Source: Methyloversatilis universalis EHg5 (GTDB lineage: Bacteria > Pseudomonadota > Gammaproteobacteria > Burkholderiales > Rhodocyclaceae). Taken from it: a DNA stretch of 64,000 nucleotides. The position numbers and the translations under genes were made by a program. The stretch lies in assembly GCF_000378945.1 (NCBI RefSeq), contig NZ_KB900539.1, forward strand, positions 2,685,234 to 2,749,233, given 5' to 3'. Shown piece by piece: positions 56,147 to 64,000 of this stretch. The notes under the pieces are model-generated. The model was given only the letters and a program-made list of their open reading frames with translations, was not told the origin of the DNA and searched no databases. Position 1 is the first letter of the stretch. Every line of letters starts with the position of its first letter.

Positions 56147-56695
56147 CTCTCGAGCACTCCATATCCAGATCATGCGGGGCGGCCGCCGGCGGTGCCGGGC
56201 GCGGGCCGGTCATCCGCAGCACCGTGCGCTGCGCCGGTGTGCGGAGCCTGCAGTCTGGAGAGGGAACCTTGAGTGACTGTCGAGCGTATGTGTGCGAATT
56301 GTGGAGACGGCCGGCGGCGCTCAGCCGGCGTCGTACGCGTTCGAGCAGCGCCTGGTGATCGGGTCGCGCCAGTCCTTGCCGAATCCCCGCTCGGTCACCC
56401 GCACACCGGGCGCTTGTGCTCGTTGCGCCGGAGCAGGCCGGTTACGCGCTTTGCGCTGACCTGCGCGACAGCGGCGCCGACGCACGGCCACCGGTGGTCG
56501 GATACGCCCGCCTCGCCGGGGGCGACACAGCACGGCCTGGCCGGTGCGCCGTTCGGCGGAGCTTGCGCGGGATGTCGTGACCGCAGCGGCCTCCGCAACC
56601 GGATCACCCCGAACGTGCGGGGAGCACCCAGTCACGATGCCGATCTGCAACACACGTGGAGCATAATTCGCCCCCTCTTATCCAAATCCATTGGC
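56147..56695. other. Intergenic region with the broken nadE copy
   Basis: A 549-bp gap between two divergent genes. The only recognisable content is the nadE 3'-end remnant (separate entry) and a CATAAT hexamer at 56672-56677, which could be the -10 of the protease/TPR gene pair. The rest has no readable gene. Confidence 0.5.
56321..56448 (-). pseudogene. Duplicated, frameshifted 3' end of nadE
   Basis: The block 56368-56413 differs from 61005-61050 inside nadE at only 2 of 46 positions by eye. A second block, 56411-56448, matches 61061-61098. A 13-nt deletion between them shifts the frame. The decoded pieces, GLLRRNEHKR then GVRVTERGFGKDWRDPI on the minus strand, match the NadE C-terminus. 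The copy is in the same orientation, about 4.6 kb from nadE. Confidence 0.88.
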
Positions 56696-58510
56696 ATGTT
56701 TGCTCTCCGCAACGCGATCCTCTTCGTCGGCGCAGCACTGTCGGTCACTGCGCCGGACGGCCGCGCGGATACGCGCGCCCGAGAGGTGTTCGTGGCCACC
56801 TCGCCGAACGTGTTCCGTATTCGCCTGCTCGATTCCACCGGTGCCGAAACCGGTGCGCGAAGCGCGGTGGCGTGTAGCGACGGACATCTCGTATCGCGCT
56901 GCGACGATGCCACCCCGTCATTCGAACTGCTGCTCGCCGACCGTTCGATACCGGCGACGCTGCATGCGCGCGATCCGGACAGCCAGCTGTGCCTCCTGCA
57001 CGTGGAGTGGCCGGTCGCGCCGCCGGTGGCGGAGATTGCCGATCTGCCCGAACCCGGCACCCGGGTGTTCGCCGTCGGCAACACGATGGGACTCGGTATC
57101 GGCATCAGCGAGGGCGTGGTCGCGGCCATCCATCGGCGCAGCAACGCCACCCGCATTCAATTCACGGCATCCATCTCCAGCGGCTCGGACGGTGGCGGAC
57201 TGTTCGACGAACAGGGCCGCCTGATCGGCATCATCGACCAGCCGCTGCAGGGCGGCCAGAACGTGAACTTCGCCGTGCCCGCGTCCGCCGTGCAAGGCAT
57301 TGGGGCGCGTGCGGCTGCGCAGGCACTCGACACTGCCGAACGCGACCGGTGGGTAGCGCAGGCCGAAGCCCTGCGCCAGCGCGGATCCTGGAACGACCTG
57401 CGCATTCATGCCGACGCATGGATGGCGCGCCATCCGGACGATGCCGCAGCACTGATTGCGCGAGCCGATGCATCGGCAGCTGGTGGCGACGCGGACGCGG
57501 CAAGCCGTGACTTCGAGCGCGCAGTCGCCCTCGATCCAGGATCGCGCGCCGCCCTCTTCGGGCTGCTTCGCATGCAGATCGCACGTCAGGACGCTCATGC
57601 AGCCGCCACCGCGCGCACCTTGACCGACACCTGGCCGGGCGATGCCAACGCATGGATCGCGCGAGCCCAGGCGCAAGCGGCAACGGGTGACCACGACGGC
57701 GCCGATGCGTCGGCTCGGCGAGCGCTGACACTGCATCCGTGGTCGCCGGCCGCGCTTGATCTGCTGGCCCGTACCGCTCAGGCGCGCAGTCGCACGGACG
57801 CGTGGATCGACCACCGCGCGCGTCTGTTCAATCTGTCGCCGGACAATCCGGCTGCATTGATGAACTATGCCGACGCTCTGCTTTCCGCTGGGCGTGCAGC
57901 GCAGGCGCTGGCGCTGATCGAAACGGCTCCCGCGTACAGGAACAACGGCGACCTGCTTTACTACCATGGTCGAGCTCTGCAGGCGGTCGGACGCCCGGGC
58001 GACGCGCTGCGCAGTTTCGAACGCGGTCTCGACCACAGGCCGCTTGCACCCGCCTGGGTATGGGCGGGCATCGGCGGCATCCATTACGAACAGGCTTCAT
58101 GGCAGCCGGCCATTGCGGCATTCCGCAAAGCGACCGAACTCGATCCTGGCGAACCCGGCTGGCGCTGGTCTCTCGCCGTAACGCTCAAGGATGCCGGACA
58201 TGCCGACGAAGCGCTGGAGATTTTCTCCGCCTTCGTCGCAGAGGCGCCACAGCGAGCCGAAGCATGGCGTCAGCTCGGCCTTGTCCAAAGCCAGCTTGGT
58301 CATCCCGACGCAGCGATCGAGGCGCTGGAACGCAGCCTGACACTGGACGCACGCCAGCCGCAGGTCTGGCATGCGCTGATCGAATCGTATGCGCTGAAAG
58401 CGCGCACCGACGACGTGCGCCGTGCATGGGCTCGGCTGCGCGACCTCGACCCGGTGCGTGCGGAAGCCGCACGCCTGTGCTGCATCGTGCCGCTGGATAT
58501 CGTCGAATGA
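56696..58510 (+). CDS. Trypsin-fold pseudoprotease with TPR array
   Basis: A 604-aa exported protein with a signal peptide (about 1-24), a trypsin-like domain (about 28-200) and then TPR-like repeats (about 205-600). Compared with its downstream sister, the catalytic His is Asp70 (VSRCDD for TNCHVL), the Asp is Gln97 (SQLCLL for RDLCLL) and the Ser is Asp165 (GSDGGG for GSSGGG), so proteolysis is not expected. The fold core is otherwise kept (FAVGNTMGLGIGISEG). ATG at 56696 was chosen for the signal peptide. It overlaps the next gene by 4 nt. Confidence 0.85.
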   Translation: MFALRNAILFVGAALSVTAPDGRADTRAREVFVATSPNVFRIRLLDSTGAETGARSAVACSDGHLVSRCDDATPSFELLLADRSIPATLHARDPDSQLCLLHVEWPVAPPVAEIADLPEPGTRVFAVGNTMGLGIGISEGVVAAIHRRSNATRIQFTASISSGSDGGGLFDEQGRLIGIIDQPLQGGQNVNFAVPASAVQGIGARAAAQALDTAERDRWVAQAEALRQRGSWNDLRIHADAWMARHPDDAAALIARADASAAGGDADAASRDFERAVALDPGSRAALFGLLRMQIARQDAHAAATARTLTDTWPGDANAWIARAQAQAATGDHDGADASARRALTLHPWSPAALDLLARTAQARSRTDAWIDHRARLFNLSPDNPAALMNYADALLSAGRAAQALALIETAPAYRNNGDLLYYHGRALQAVGRPGDALRSFERGLDHRPLAPAWVWAGIGGIHYEQASWQPAIAAFRKATELDPGEPGWRWSLAVTLKDAGHADEALEIFSAFVAEAPQRAEAWRQLGLVQSQLGHPDAAIEALERSLTLDARQPQVWHALIESYALKARTDDVRRAWARLRDLDPVRAEAARLCCIVPLDIVE

Positions 58511-60936
58511 TGGCCACACGCCCTCTCGCCACAGATCGAGAACCTACAACACGGCAGCCGACGGTGTGCGCTTCCGGAGCGTGGCGCACGCGCCTCGCGC
58601 TCTGCGCCGCATTCATGCTCGCGCCATGCGCTGCAGTCCTGGCCGCCCCCGGTACAGATCGCGCACCGCTCGATCGTGCGCGTGCGGCAACGGTCACGCT
58701 CGACGTCGTCGGCGCTTTCGGCGATACGGCACAAGGCAGCGGCGTCATCGTCGCGGCAGGGCAGGTCGTGACCAACTGCCACGTACTGCGCTTCGCTCGA
58801 TCCGTGCGCGTACGCACACACGACGGACGCAATTTCGATGCACAGCCGACGCTGGCGGACGGTGCCCGCGACCTGTGTCTGCTCGGCGTGACGGGGCTGA
58901 AAGATGCGCCGGTCGCACGGCGCCCTGCAGGCGATTCGCCGCAACCCGGCGAAACGATCATCGCGATCGGTAATCCGCTCGGGCTGGGCCTGGCCCACAG
59001 TACCGGACTGCTGACCGCAGTCATCGATCAAACCGGGTCACCCCGCCTCATCGTTTCCGCCCCGCTGTCACCAGGATCAAGCGGCGGCGGACTCTATGAC
59101 AGCGAAGGTCGCCTGATCGGCATCACCACCGCAATCTTCAGTACCGGGCAGAACACCAATCTGGCACTTCCCGCGGCCTGGATCGACGAACTGACGAAGC
59201 GCGGCAGCCCGCCGCCGCTGCCGCCGCGTGAGCCCGAGGCGGAACCGCCGTGGGCGCAGGAGGCAGAGCGTCTGCGCGCCGCCGCTGACTGGGCCGGTCT
59301 CGATCGATGGTGTGTGCAATGGCTTCGCGCATGGCCCCACGCGCGCGAGGCTGCGCGACTGCGGGCGCTGGCGCTGGCGTCGCTCGATCAGGCCGATGGC
59401 GCCGTTGCGCAACTGCACGAAGCGCTTGCGTCGAATCCCCGGGACGCCGGACTGTGGGCCGCACTGGCCGACCTGCTGCTGCTCCGCGACCGCGAGGCCG
59501 AAGGCGTCGAAGCGCTGCGCAAAGCGCGCACGCTTGCCAGTGTCCAGGATTACGCCGACCGCATCGAAGCGGCTCACCTGTGGCGCAGAGGCAAGCTCGA
59601 CGACGCGCTGGCACTGCTGCGCCGCGCCACCGGCCGCGACTTCGCCGACGGCTACGCGTGGCAGATGCGCGGCGAACTCGCGGCTCAGTTGCAGCACCAC
59701 AGCGAGGCGGCACGCGCGCTGCTCATTGCGCTCGCCTACGCGCCGGAGGACGGGCGACTGCTCGCGCTGCTCGCCCGCATGCAACTGGAAACCGGCAACA
59801 TCGAAGCCGCCCGCAGAACCTTGTCGCGAGTCGGCACGCCTGCCGCCGTTCCGGCGCTGGTCGCTTTCGCGCAGCGCGCGCTCGAACGCGGGCATCACCG
59901 GGATGCAGAATCCGCCTTCGAGCGTGCGCTGTCCCTCGCCCCCGGATCGGAAGACGCAAGCGTCCGGTTCGCCGCACTGCTGCAGGCGACCGGACGCTCC
60001 GCGCGGGCAGCGACCCTTCTCGACGCGTTGCTGGAACGGAATCCGGACAGCCCCCATGGGCTGCAGATCAAGGCCCGGCAGCATGCCCACGAGAAGGACA
60101 CAGGCGGCGCAATCGCGTTGCTGCGGCGCGCCCTGGTCAGCGCCCCCGAGGACGCAGGCATACTGCGTGAACTGTCCGCACTGGAGAATGCGTCCGGCGA
60201 TATCGCAGCGAGCATCGCCCACGGTCGGACACTTGTCACATTGTCGGACGCCACGCTCGACGACCGCGTGACCCTCGCCCAGTCACTGCTGAAAACCGGC
60301 GATATTGCCAGCGCCGAGCCATTGATCGAAGCCGCGCGCCGCGAAGCGCCGGACGATACCAACGCGCTGATCGCGGCAGCGCACCTGCACGACAGAGGCA
60401 ACCAGCTCACCGATGCGCTCGCGCTGGCCGAACGTGCGACGGTGCTGGCACCTTCTCTCGGCGCTGCGTGGAGCGCCAGAGGTTACGCACTGCTGCGGAT
60501 GAAGCGCTTTCCGGAAGCCATCGAAGCGCTGCGGACCGCTACCAGCCTGCAGCCGGACGCCAGCAACGGCTGGGTCAATCTCGGCAACGCGCTGCTTCAG
60601 CATCGGCAGATCGGCGAGGCGATCGCTGCACTGGAGCGCGCACGCGCACTGTCGCCGCACGCCTTCGATACCCTTCTCTATCTCGCCCAGGCCTATGCCG
60701 GCAGCGGTCAGCTCGACCGGGCGCTGCCACTGATCGAACAGGTCATTCAGCTACGACCGAAGCTGACTGTCGCGTGGCACATCAAGGGCATGATCCAGAC
60801 GCACAGCAACGACGGCAAGGGCTTGATCGCCACCTACCGCGCGCTGCATCAGATCGACGCCACCGCCGCGGCCGGCCTGCGCAGCAGTGTCACCGAATTC
60901 AAGCCGTCGATGGGGGCACTGCTCATGCCTCAGTAG
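58507..60936 (+). CDS. Trypsin-like serine protease with long TPR array
   Basis: An 809-aa protein. An N-terminal hydrophobic segment (about 27-47) is an export signal or anchor. The S1C/HtrA-like protease domain (about 55-225) has an intact triad: His92 in VTNCHVL, Asp122 in RDLCLL and Ser192 in SPGSSGGGLYD. At least a dozen TPR-like helix pairs fill about 230-800, such as WVNLGNALLQHRQIGEAIAA. No PDZ domain is seen. It is translationally coupled to the pseudoprotease gene, and the two probably act together in the periplasm. Confidence 0.87.
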   Translation: MMATRPLATDREPTTRQPTVCASGAWRTRLALCAAFMLAPCAAVLAAPGTDRAPLDRARAATVTLDVVGAFGDTAQGSGVIVAAGQVVTNCHVLRFARSVRVRTHDGRNFDAQPTLADGARDLCLLGVTGLKDAPVARRPAGDSPQPGETIIAIGNPLGLGLAHSTGLLTAVIDQTGSPRLIVSAPLSPGSSGGGLYDSEGRLIGITTAIFSTGQNTNLALPAAWIDELTKRGSPPPLPPREPEAEPPWAQEAERLRAAADWAGLDRWCVQWLRAWPHAREAARLRALALASLDQADGAVAQLHEALASNPRDAGLWAALADLLLLRDREAEGVEALRKARTLASVQDYADRIEAAHLWRRGKLDDALALLRRATGRDFADGYAWQMRGELAAQLQHHSEAARALLIALAYAPEDGRLLALLARMQLETGNIEAARRTLSRVGTPAAVPALVAFAQRALERGHHRDAESAFERALSLAPGSEDASVRFAALLQATGRSARAATLLDALLERNPDSPHGLQIKARQHAHEKDTGGAIALLRRALVSAPEDAGILRELSALENASGDIAASIAHGRTLVTLSDATLDDRVTLAQSLLKTGDIASAEPLIEAARREAPDDTNALIAAAHLHDRGNQLTDALALAERATVLAPSLGAAWSARGYALLRMKRFPEAIEALRTATSLQPDASNGWVNLGNALLQHRQIGEAIAALERARALSPHAFDTLLYLAQAYAGSGQLDRALPLIEQVIQLRPKLTVAWHIKGMIQTHSNDGKGLIATYRALHQIDATAAAGLRSSVTEFKPSMGALLMPQ

Positions 60937-60961
60937 GCCCGCGCAGCATCTGCCTCATTTC

Positions 60962-62584
60962 TCAGGCCGCGCCTTCGTCCCGATACCGGTTGGTAATCGG
61001 ATACCGCCAGTCCTTCCCGAAGCCCCGCTCGGTCACCCGCACACCGGGCGGCGCCTGCCGGCGCTTGTACTCGTTGCGCCGGAGCAGACCGATCACGCGG
61101 TGCACGTCCGCCTCGGCGAAGCCGCGCGCGATGATGTCGCGCGGCGACTCGTCGCGCTCCATATAGGCTTCGATGATGGCATCGAGCACCGCATAGGGCG
61201 GCAGGCTGTCCTGGTCAGTCTGGTCCGGGCGCAGTTCGGCCGACGGCGCTCGGGTGAGGATGTTGTCCGGAATGTCGTACCGCACGCTGTTGCGCCAGTC
61301 GCACAGGCGATAGACGAAGGTCTTGAAGATGTCCTTGATCACCGCGAAGCCGCCAGCCAGATCGCCGTACAGCGTCGAATAGCCCACCGCCATTTCGCTC
61401 TTGTTGCCGGTGGTGAGCACGATGGCGCCGGTCTTGTTCGACAGTGCCATCAGCATGATCATGCGGGCGCGGGCCTGCACGTTCTCTTCAGTGGTGTCGG
61501 CAGCGGCATCGCCGAACAGCGGCTTCAGCATCTGTTCGAAAGTGGCCATGGCCGGCGCGATCGACACCTCGTCGTACTGCACGCCGAGGTTCTTCACCAG
61601 TGCGCGCGAATCATCGAGACTCATCTGCGCGGTATAGGGCGACGGCATCATGACCGCGCGCACCCGGTCCGCGCCCAGCGCGTCCACCGCGATGCACAGC
61701 GTGAGCGCCGAATCGACACCGCCGGAAAGACCAATCAGGGCGGACCTGAAGCCGTTCTTGCCGAGGTAGTCGCGCACACCCAGCACCAGCGCCTCGTAAC
61801 AGTCCTGTTCCACCGTGGACTGCGGTGGCAGCGGCTGCGGCACGACATCGCCGTCGCGCAGTTCGACCAGCGCGAAATGTTCGCGGCAGTGCGGCGCGCG
61901 CCAGACCAGCCGAGCGCTGCGGTCGAGCGCGAACGAGGCGCCGTCGAACACCAGTTCATCCTGTCCGCCGACCAGATTGCAGTACACGACCGGCAGGCCG
62001 GTGGCGGTGACGCGCTCACCCACCACCTGTTCGCGGGTGAGCGGCTTGTTCAGGTGATAGGGCGACGCATTGAGCACCGCCAGCACCTGCGCACCGGCGG
62101 CAGCGGCAGCTTCAGGCGCGCCCGCTTCCCACACGTCGGCACAGATGTTCACGCCCACCTTCACGCCAGCGACCTCGACAACGCACGCCTCGCTGCCGGC
62201 ATCGAAGTAGCGTTCCTCGTCGAACACCTCGTAGTTCGGGAGCCGCATCTTGCGATAGGTGGCCTCGACCTGCCCGCCACGGATCAGGCTGGCGGCGTTG
62301 TAGAGCCGGTCGTCCTGCGCATGCGGATGGCCGACCAGCAGCGCCAGTCCGGCCGGCGCACCTGCCGCGATGCGGGCGATCTGGCGCGCGCAGGCGCGAT
62401 GGAAATCCGGCCGCAGCAGCAGATCTTCCGGCGGGTAGCCGCACAGCGCCAGTTCCGGCGTCAGCAGCAGGTCGGCGCCCTGCTCTGCCGCCCGCCGGGC
62501 GGCGTCAAGGATGAGCGCGGCGTTGTGGTCGAGATCGCCGACCACGCAGTTCAGCTGGGCAACAGCGATGCGGAGCGTGCTCAT
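60962..62584 (-). CDS. nadE: Glutamine-dependent NAD+ synthetase
   Basis: Amidates deamido-NAD to NAD, the last step of NAD synthesis. The 540-aa product has an N-terminal nitrilase-type glutaminase domain (about 1-260) with Glu in LLTPELALCGYPPEDLL, Lys in YRKMRLPNYEVFDE and VGVNICADVWE with Cys. The synthetase domain has the P-loop LIGLSGGVDSALTL. The C-terminus ends with the GVRVTERGFGKDWRYPITNR region, a broken copy of which lies 4.6 kb upstream. It lies 4 bp after orn. Confidence 0.97.
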   Translation of the reverse strand: MSTLRIAVAQLNCVVGDLDHNAALILDAARRAAEQGADLLLTPELALCGYPPEDLLLRPDFHRACARQIARIAAGAPAGLALLVGHPHAQDDRLYNAASLIRGGQVEATYRKMRLPNYEVFDEERYFDAGSEACVVEVAGVKVGVNICADVWEAGAPEAAAAAGAQVLAVLNASPYHLNKPLTREQVVGERVTATGLPVVYCNLVGGQDELVFDGASFALDRSARLVWRAPHCREHFALVELRDGDVVPQPLPPQSTVEQDCYEALVLGVRDYLGKNGFRSALIGLSGGVDSALTLCIAVDALGADRVRAVMMPSPYTAQMSLDDSRALVKNLGVQYDEVSIAPAMATFEQMLKPLFGDAAADTTEENVQARARMIMLMALSNKTGAIVLTTGNKSEMAVGYSTLYGDLAGGFAVIKDIFKTFVYRLCDWRNSVRYDIPDNILTRAPSAELRPDQTDQDSLPPYAVLDAIIEAYMERDESPRDIIARGFAEADVHRVIGLLRRNEYKRRQAPPGVRVTERGFGKDWRYPITNRYRDEGAA

Positions 62585-62588
62585 CGCC

Positions 62589-63137
62589 TCATTCCATGCG
62601 CAGGAAGTGTTCGCGGTAGAACTTCAGTTCGTCGATCGATTCGTAGATGTCGGCCAGCGCCTCGTGACGCTGCGCCTTCTTGAACTGACCCGACAGTTCC
62701 GGACGCCAGCGCCGGCACAGTTCCTTCAGCGTCGACACGTCCAGGTTGCGGTAGTGGAACCACGCTTCCAGTCCGGGCATGTGGCGCGCGAGGAAGCGGC
62801 GGTCCTGGCAGATCGAATTGCCGCAGATCGGGCTGGCGCGCTCCGGCAGGTACTGGCTCAGGAAGGCGATCATCTGCGCCTCGGCCGTTGCCTCGTCCAG
62901 CGTCGATGCGCGCACGCGGTCGGTCAGGCCCGACTTGCCATGGGTGGAGGTGTTCCACTTGTCCATGCCATTGAGCACTTCGTCGGACTGATGCACCGCC
63001 AGCACCGGGCCTTCGGCGATCACTTCGAGCTGCGCGTTCGTGACCACGCAGGCCAGTTCGATCACGCGGTCGTTGTCCGGATCCAGACCGGTCATTTCCA
63101 TGTCCAGCCAGACGAGATGGGAGGGGTCCTGTGCCAT
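62589..63137 (-). CDS. orn: Oligoribonuclease
   Basis: 3'-5' exoribonuclease that degrades 2-5-nt RNAs and pGpG, hence also c-di-GMP turnover. The 182-aa DEDDh nuclease has [19 protein letters not shown] (motif I), [18 protein letters not shown] (motif II) and [18 protein letters not shown] (motif III). ATG at 63137 gives [14 protein letters not shown], the normal start. Confidence 0.97.
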   Translation of the reverse strand: MAQDPSHLVWLDMEMTGLDPDNDRVIELACVVTNAQLEVIAEGPVLAVHQSDEVLNGMDKWNTSTHGKSGLTDRVRASTLDEATAEAQMIAFLSQYLPERASPICGNSICQDRRFLARHMPGLEAWFHYRNLDVSTLKELCRRWRPELSGQFKKAQRHEALADIYESIDELKFYREHFLRME

Positions 63138-63307
63138 AATCGAGAAAATTTCCAAGCGGGATTAATGCGTTCGTCCGAACGCGGAGCGGCCCGATTTTGT
63201 CACACTCGCGTGACCTGGACTGAGTCTAAATACAGTCCCGGCACCCAGTCTGGCAATTGCGTCGGCAATCAGTCCGACAACCGTTTCCAACCCGAGGCCA
63301 CCCCATC

Positions 63308-64000
63308 ATGCTGACCGAAATCTTCGTCGTCGCCCTCGTGCTGACCAGCGCCGTGCGCCTGTGGCTGGCCACCCGCCACCGCTCGCACGTGGCCGCCCAC
63401 CGCGGCGAGGTACCGCTCGCCTTCCGCGATGCCATTCCGCTCGAAGCCCACCAGAAAGCGGCTGACTACACCGTGGCACGCGCCGGGCTGGCGCGCACCG
63501 ACGTGATCATCGGCGCGCTGTGGCTGGCGGTGCTGACGCTGGGCGGTGGTCTGCAGTGGATGTTCGATGTCGCCACCGGTCTGGCCGGCAGCGGCATGCT
63601 GCGCGATCTGGTGTTCATCGGCATCGTCACCTTCGCGTCGTCGCTGATCGACCTGCCGGTGCTGCTGTGGCGCACCTTCGTGATCGAACAGGGTTTCGGC
63701 TTCAACAAGATGACGCTGGCCATGTTTTTCGGCGACCAGATCAAGCACGGCCTGGTCGGCGCCGCCATCGGCGCGCCGGCGGTGGCCGCGGTGCTGTGGA
63801 TCATGGGCAGCCTGGGCAGCGCCTGGTGGGTGTGGGCGTGGGCCTTCTGGCTCAGCTTCAGCCTCGCGCTGATGGTGATCTACCCCACGTTCATCGCGCC
63901 GCTGTTCAACAAGTTCGAGCCGATGCCGGCCGGAGAGCTGCGCAGCCGCATCGAATCACTGCTGGAGCGCTGCGGCTTCCGCTCCGAAGGTCTGTTCGTG
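63308..64000 (+). CDS. Ste24-like M48 family metalloprotease, N-terminal part (runs off the window)
   Basis: The frame is open to the window end, giving 231 residues of an integral-membrane CAAX-protease-like (Ste24/M48) protein. Several hydrophobic helices (about 1-20, 60-85, 95-115 and 145-195) and the motifs FVIEQGFGFNKMTLAMFFGD and IYPTFIAPLFNKFEP are characteristic of the M48 N-terminal domain. The HExxH zinc site lies beyond the window. It diverges from orn across 170 bp. Confidence 0.9.
   Translation, partial: MLTEIFVVALVLTSAVRLWLATRHRSHVAAHRGEVPLAFRDAIPLEAHQKAADYTVARAGLARTDVIIGALWLAVLTLGGGLQWMFDVATGLAGSGMLRDLVFIGIVTFASSLIDLPVLLWRTFVIEQGFGFNKMTLAMFFGDQIKHGLVGAAIGAPAVAAVLWIMGSLGSAWWVWAWAFWLSFSLALMVIYPTFIAPLFNKFEPMPAGELRSRIESLLERCGFRSEGLFV

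Noticed and set aside
54707-56272. 521-codon frame on the plus strand
   Set aside because: Antisense shadow of the class III aminotransferase; high GC keeps the opposite strand open.

Overview
The window comes from a GC-rich betaproteobacterial chromosome, most likely a facultative methylotroph of the Rhodocyclales (Methyloversatilis-like). The lineage call rests on the overall gene content. The methylotroph call rests on mtdB, the NAD(P)-dependent methylene-tetrahydromethanopterin dehydrogenase of the H4MPT formaldehyde-oxidation route, found with a complete glyoxylate shunt and AceK. Nothing looks like phage and there is no CRISPR array.

Left part (1-22.5 kb) is mostly housekeeping. It holds the pgi 3' end, pdxH, a DUF192 protein, rluE-type pseudouridine synthase, aceK diverging from icd, a CspA-type protein with a long leader, clpS-clpA, rraA, aceA, a LysR regulator, aceB, a c-type cytochrome, dut-coaBC, radC, rpmB-rpmG, purM, and a perM-hda-HAD-fur run. 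AceK phosphorylates isocitrate dehydrogenase, so icd/aceK at 2.7-5.9 kb and aceA/aceB at 10.2-14.5 kb together control the isocitrate branch point between the TCA cycle and the glyoxylate shunt. The aceA promoter carries an 18-bp palindrome across its -10 element.

Middle part (22.5-31.8 kb) is a disturbed zone. It has a DUF1826 gene whose start codon lies inside a perfect inverted repeat, a decayed IS481-type transposase, an orphan 77-aa protein, mtdB standing alone, and a decayed IS5-type transposase. A complete rRNA operon on the minus strand follows (16S, tRNA-Ile, tRNA-Ala, 23S, 5S).

31.8-44.7 kb returns to core genes: serS followed by tRNA-Ser(CGA), rarA, lolA, ftsK, a Crp/Fnr regulator, trxB, an Smr-domain protein and a PII gene. 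An H-NOX gas sensor next to its own histidine kinase and a BaeSR-like two-component pair complete it.

44.9-56.1 kb is the most interesting accessory block. A plus-strand run of tightly packed genes encodes an outer-membrane factor, a DevCA/MacB-like ABC permease and ATPase, a membrane-fusion lipoprotein, a HAD phosphatase, an alpha/beta hydrolase, two four-helix ArnE/ArnF-sized membrane proteins and a DegT-type PLP aminotransferase. A facing minus-strand operon encodes a class III aminotransferase, a FemAB/GNAT-like acyltransferase and a ureohydrolase-fold protein that keeps all six candidate metal ligands. I infer a cell-envelope or lipid-linked amine modification and export system. I do not recognise it as a described system.

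56.3-64 kb holds two overlapping trypsin-fold/TPR genes. The first has lost all three catalytic residues, whereas the second keeps them. The pair lies between an intact nadE and a broken direct copy of the nadE 3' end, which suggests insertion with duplication. orn and the start of an M48-type (Ste24-like) protease gene close the window.
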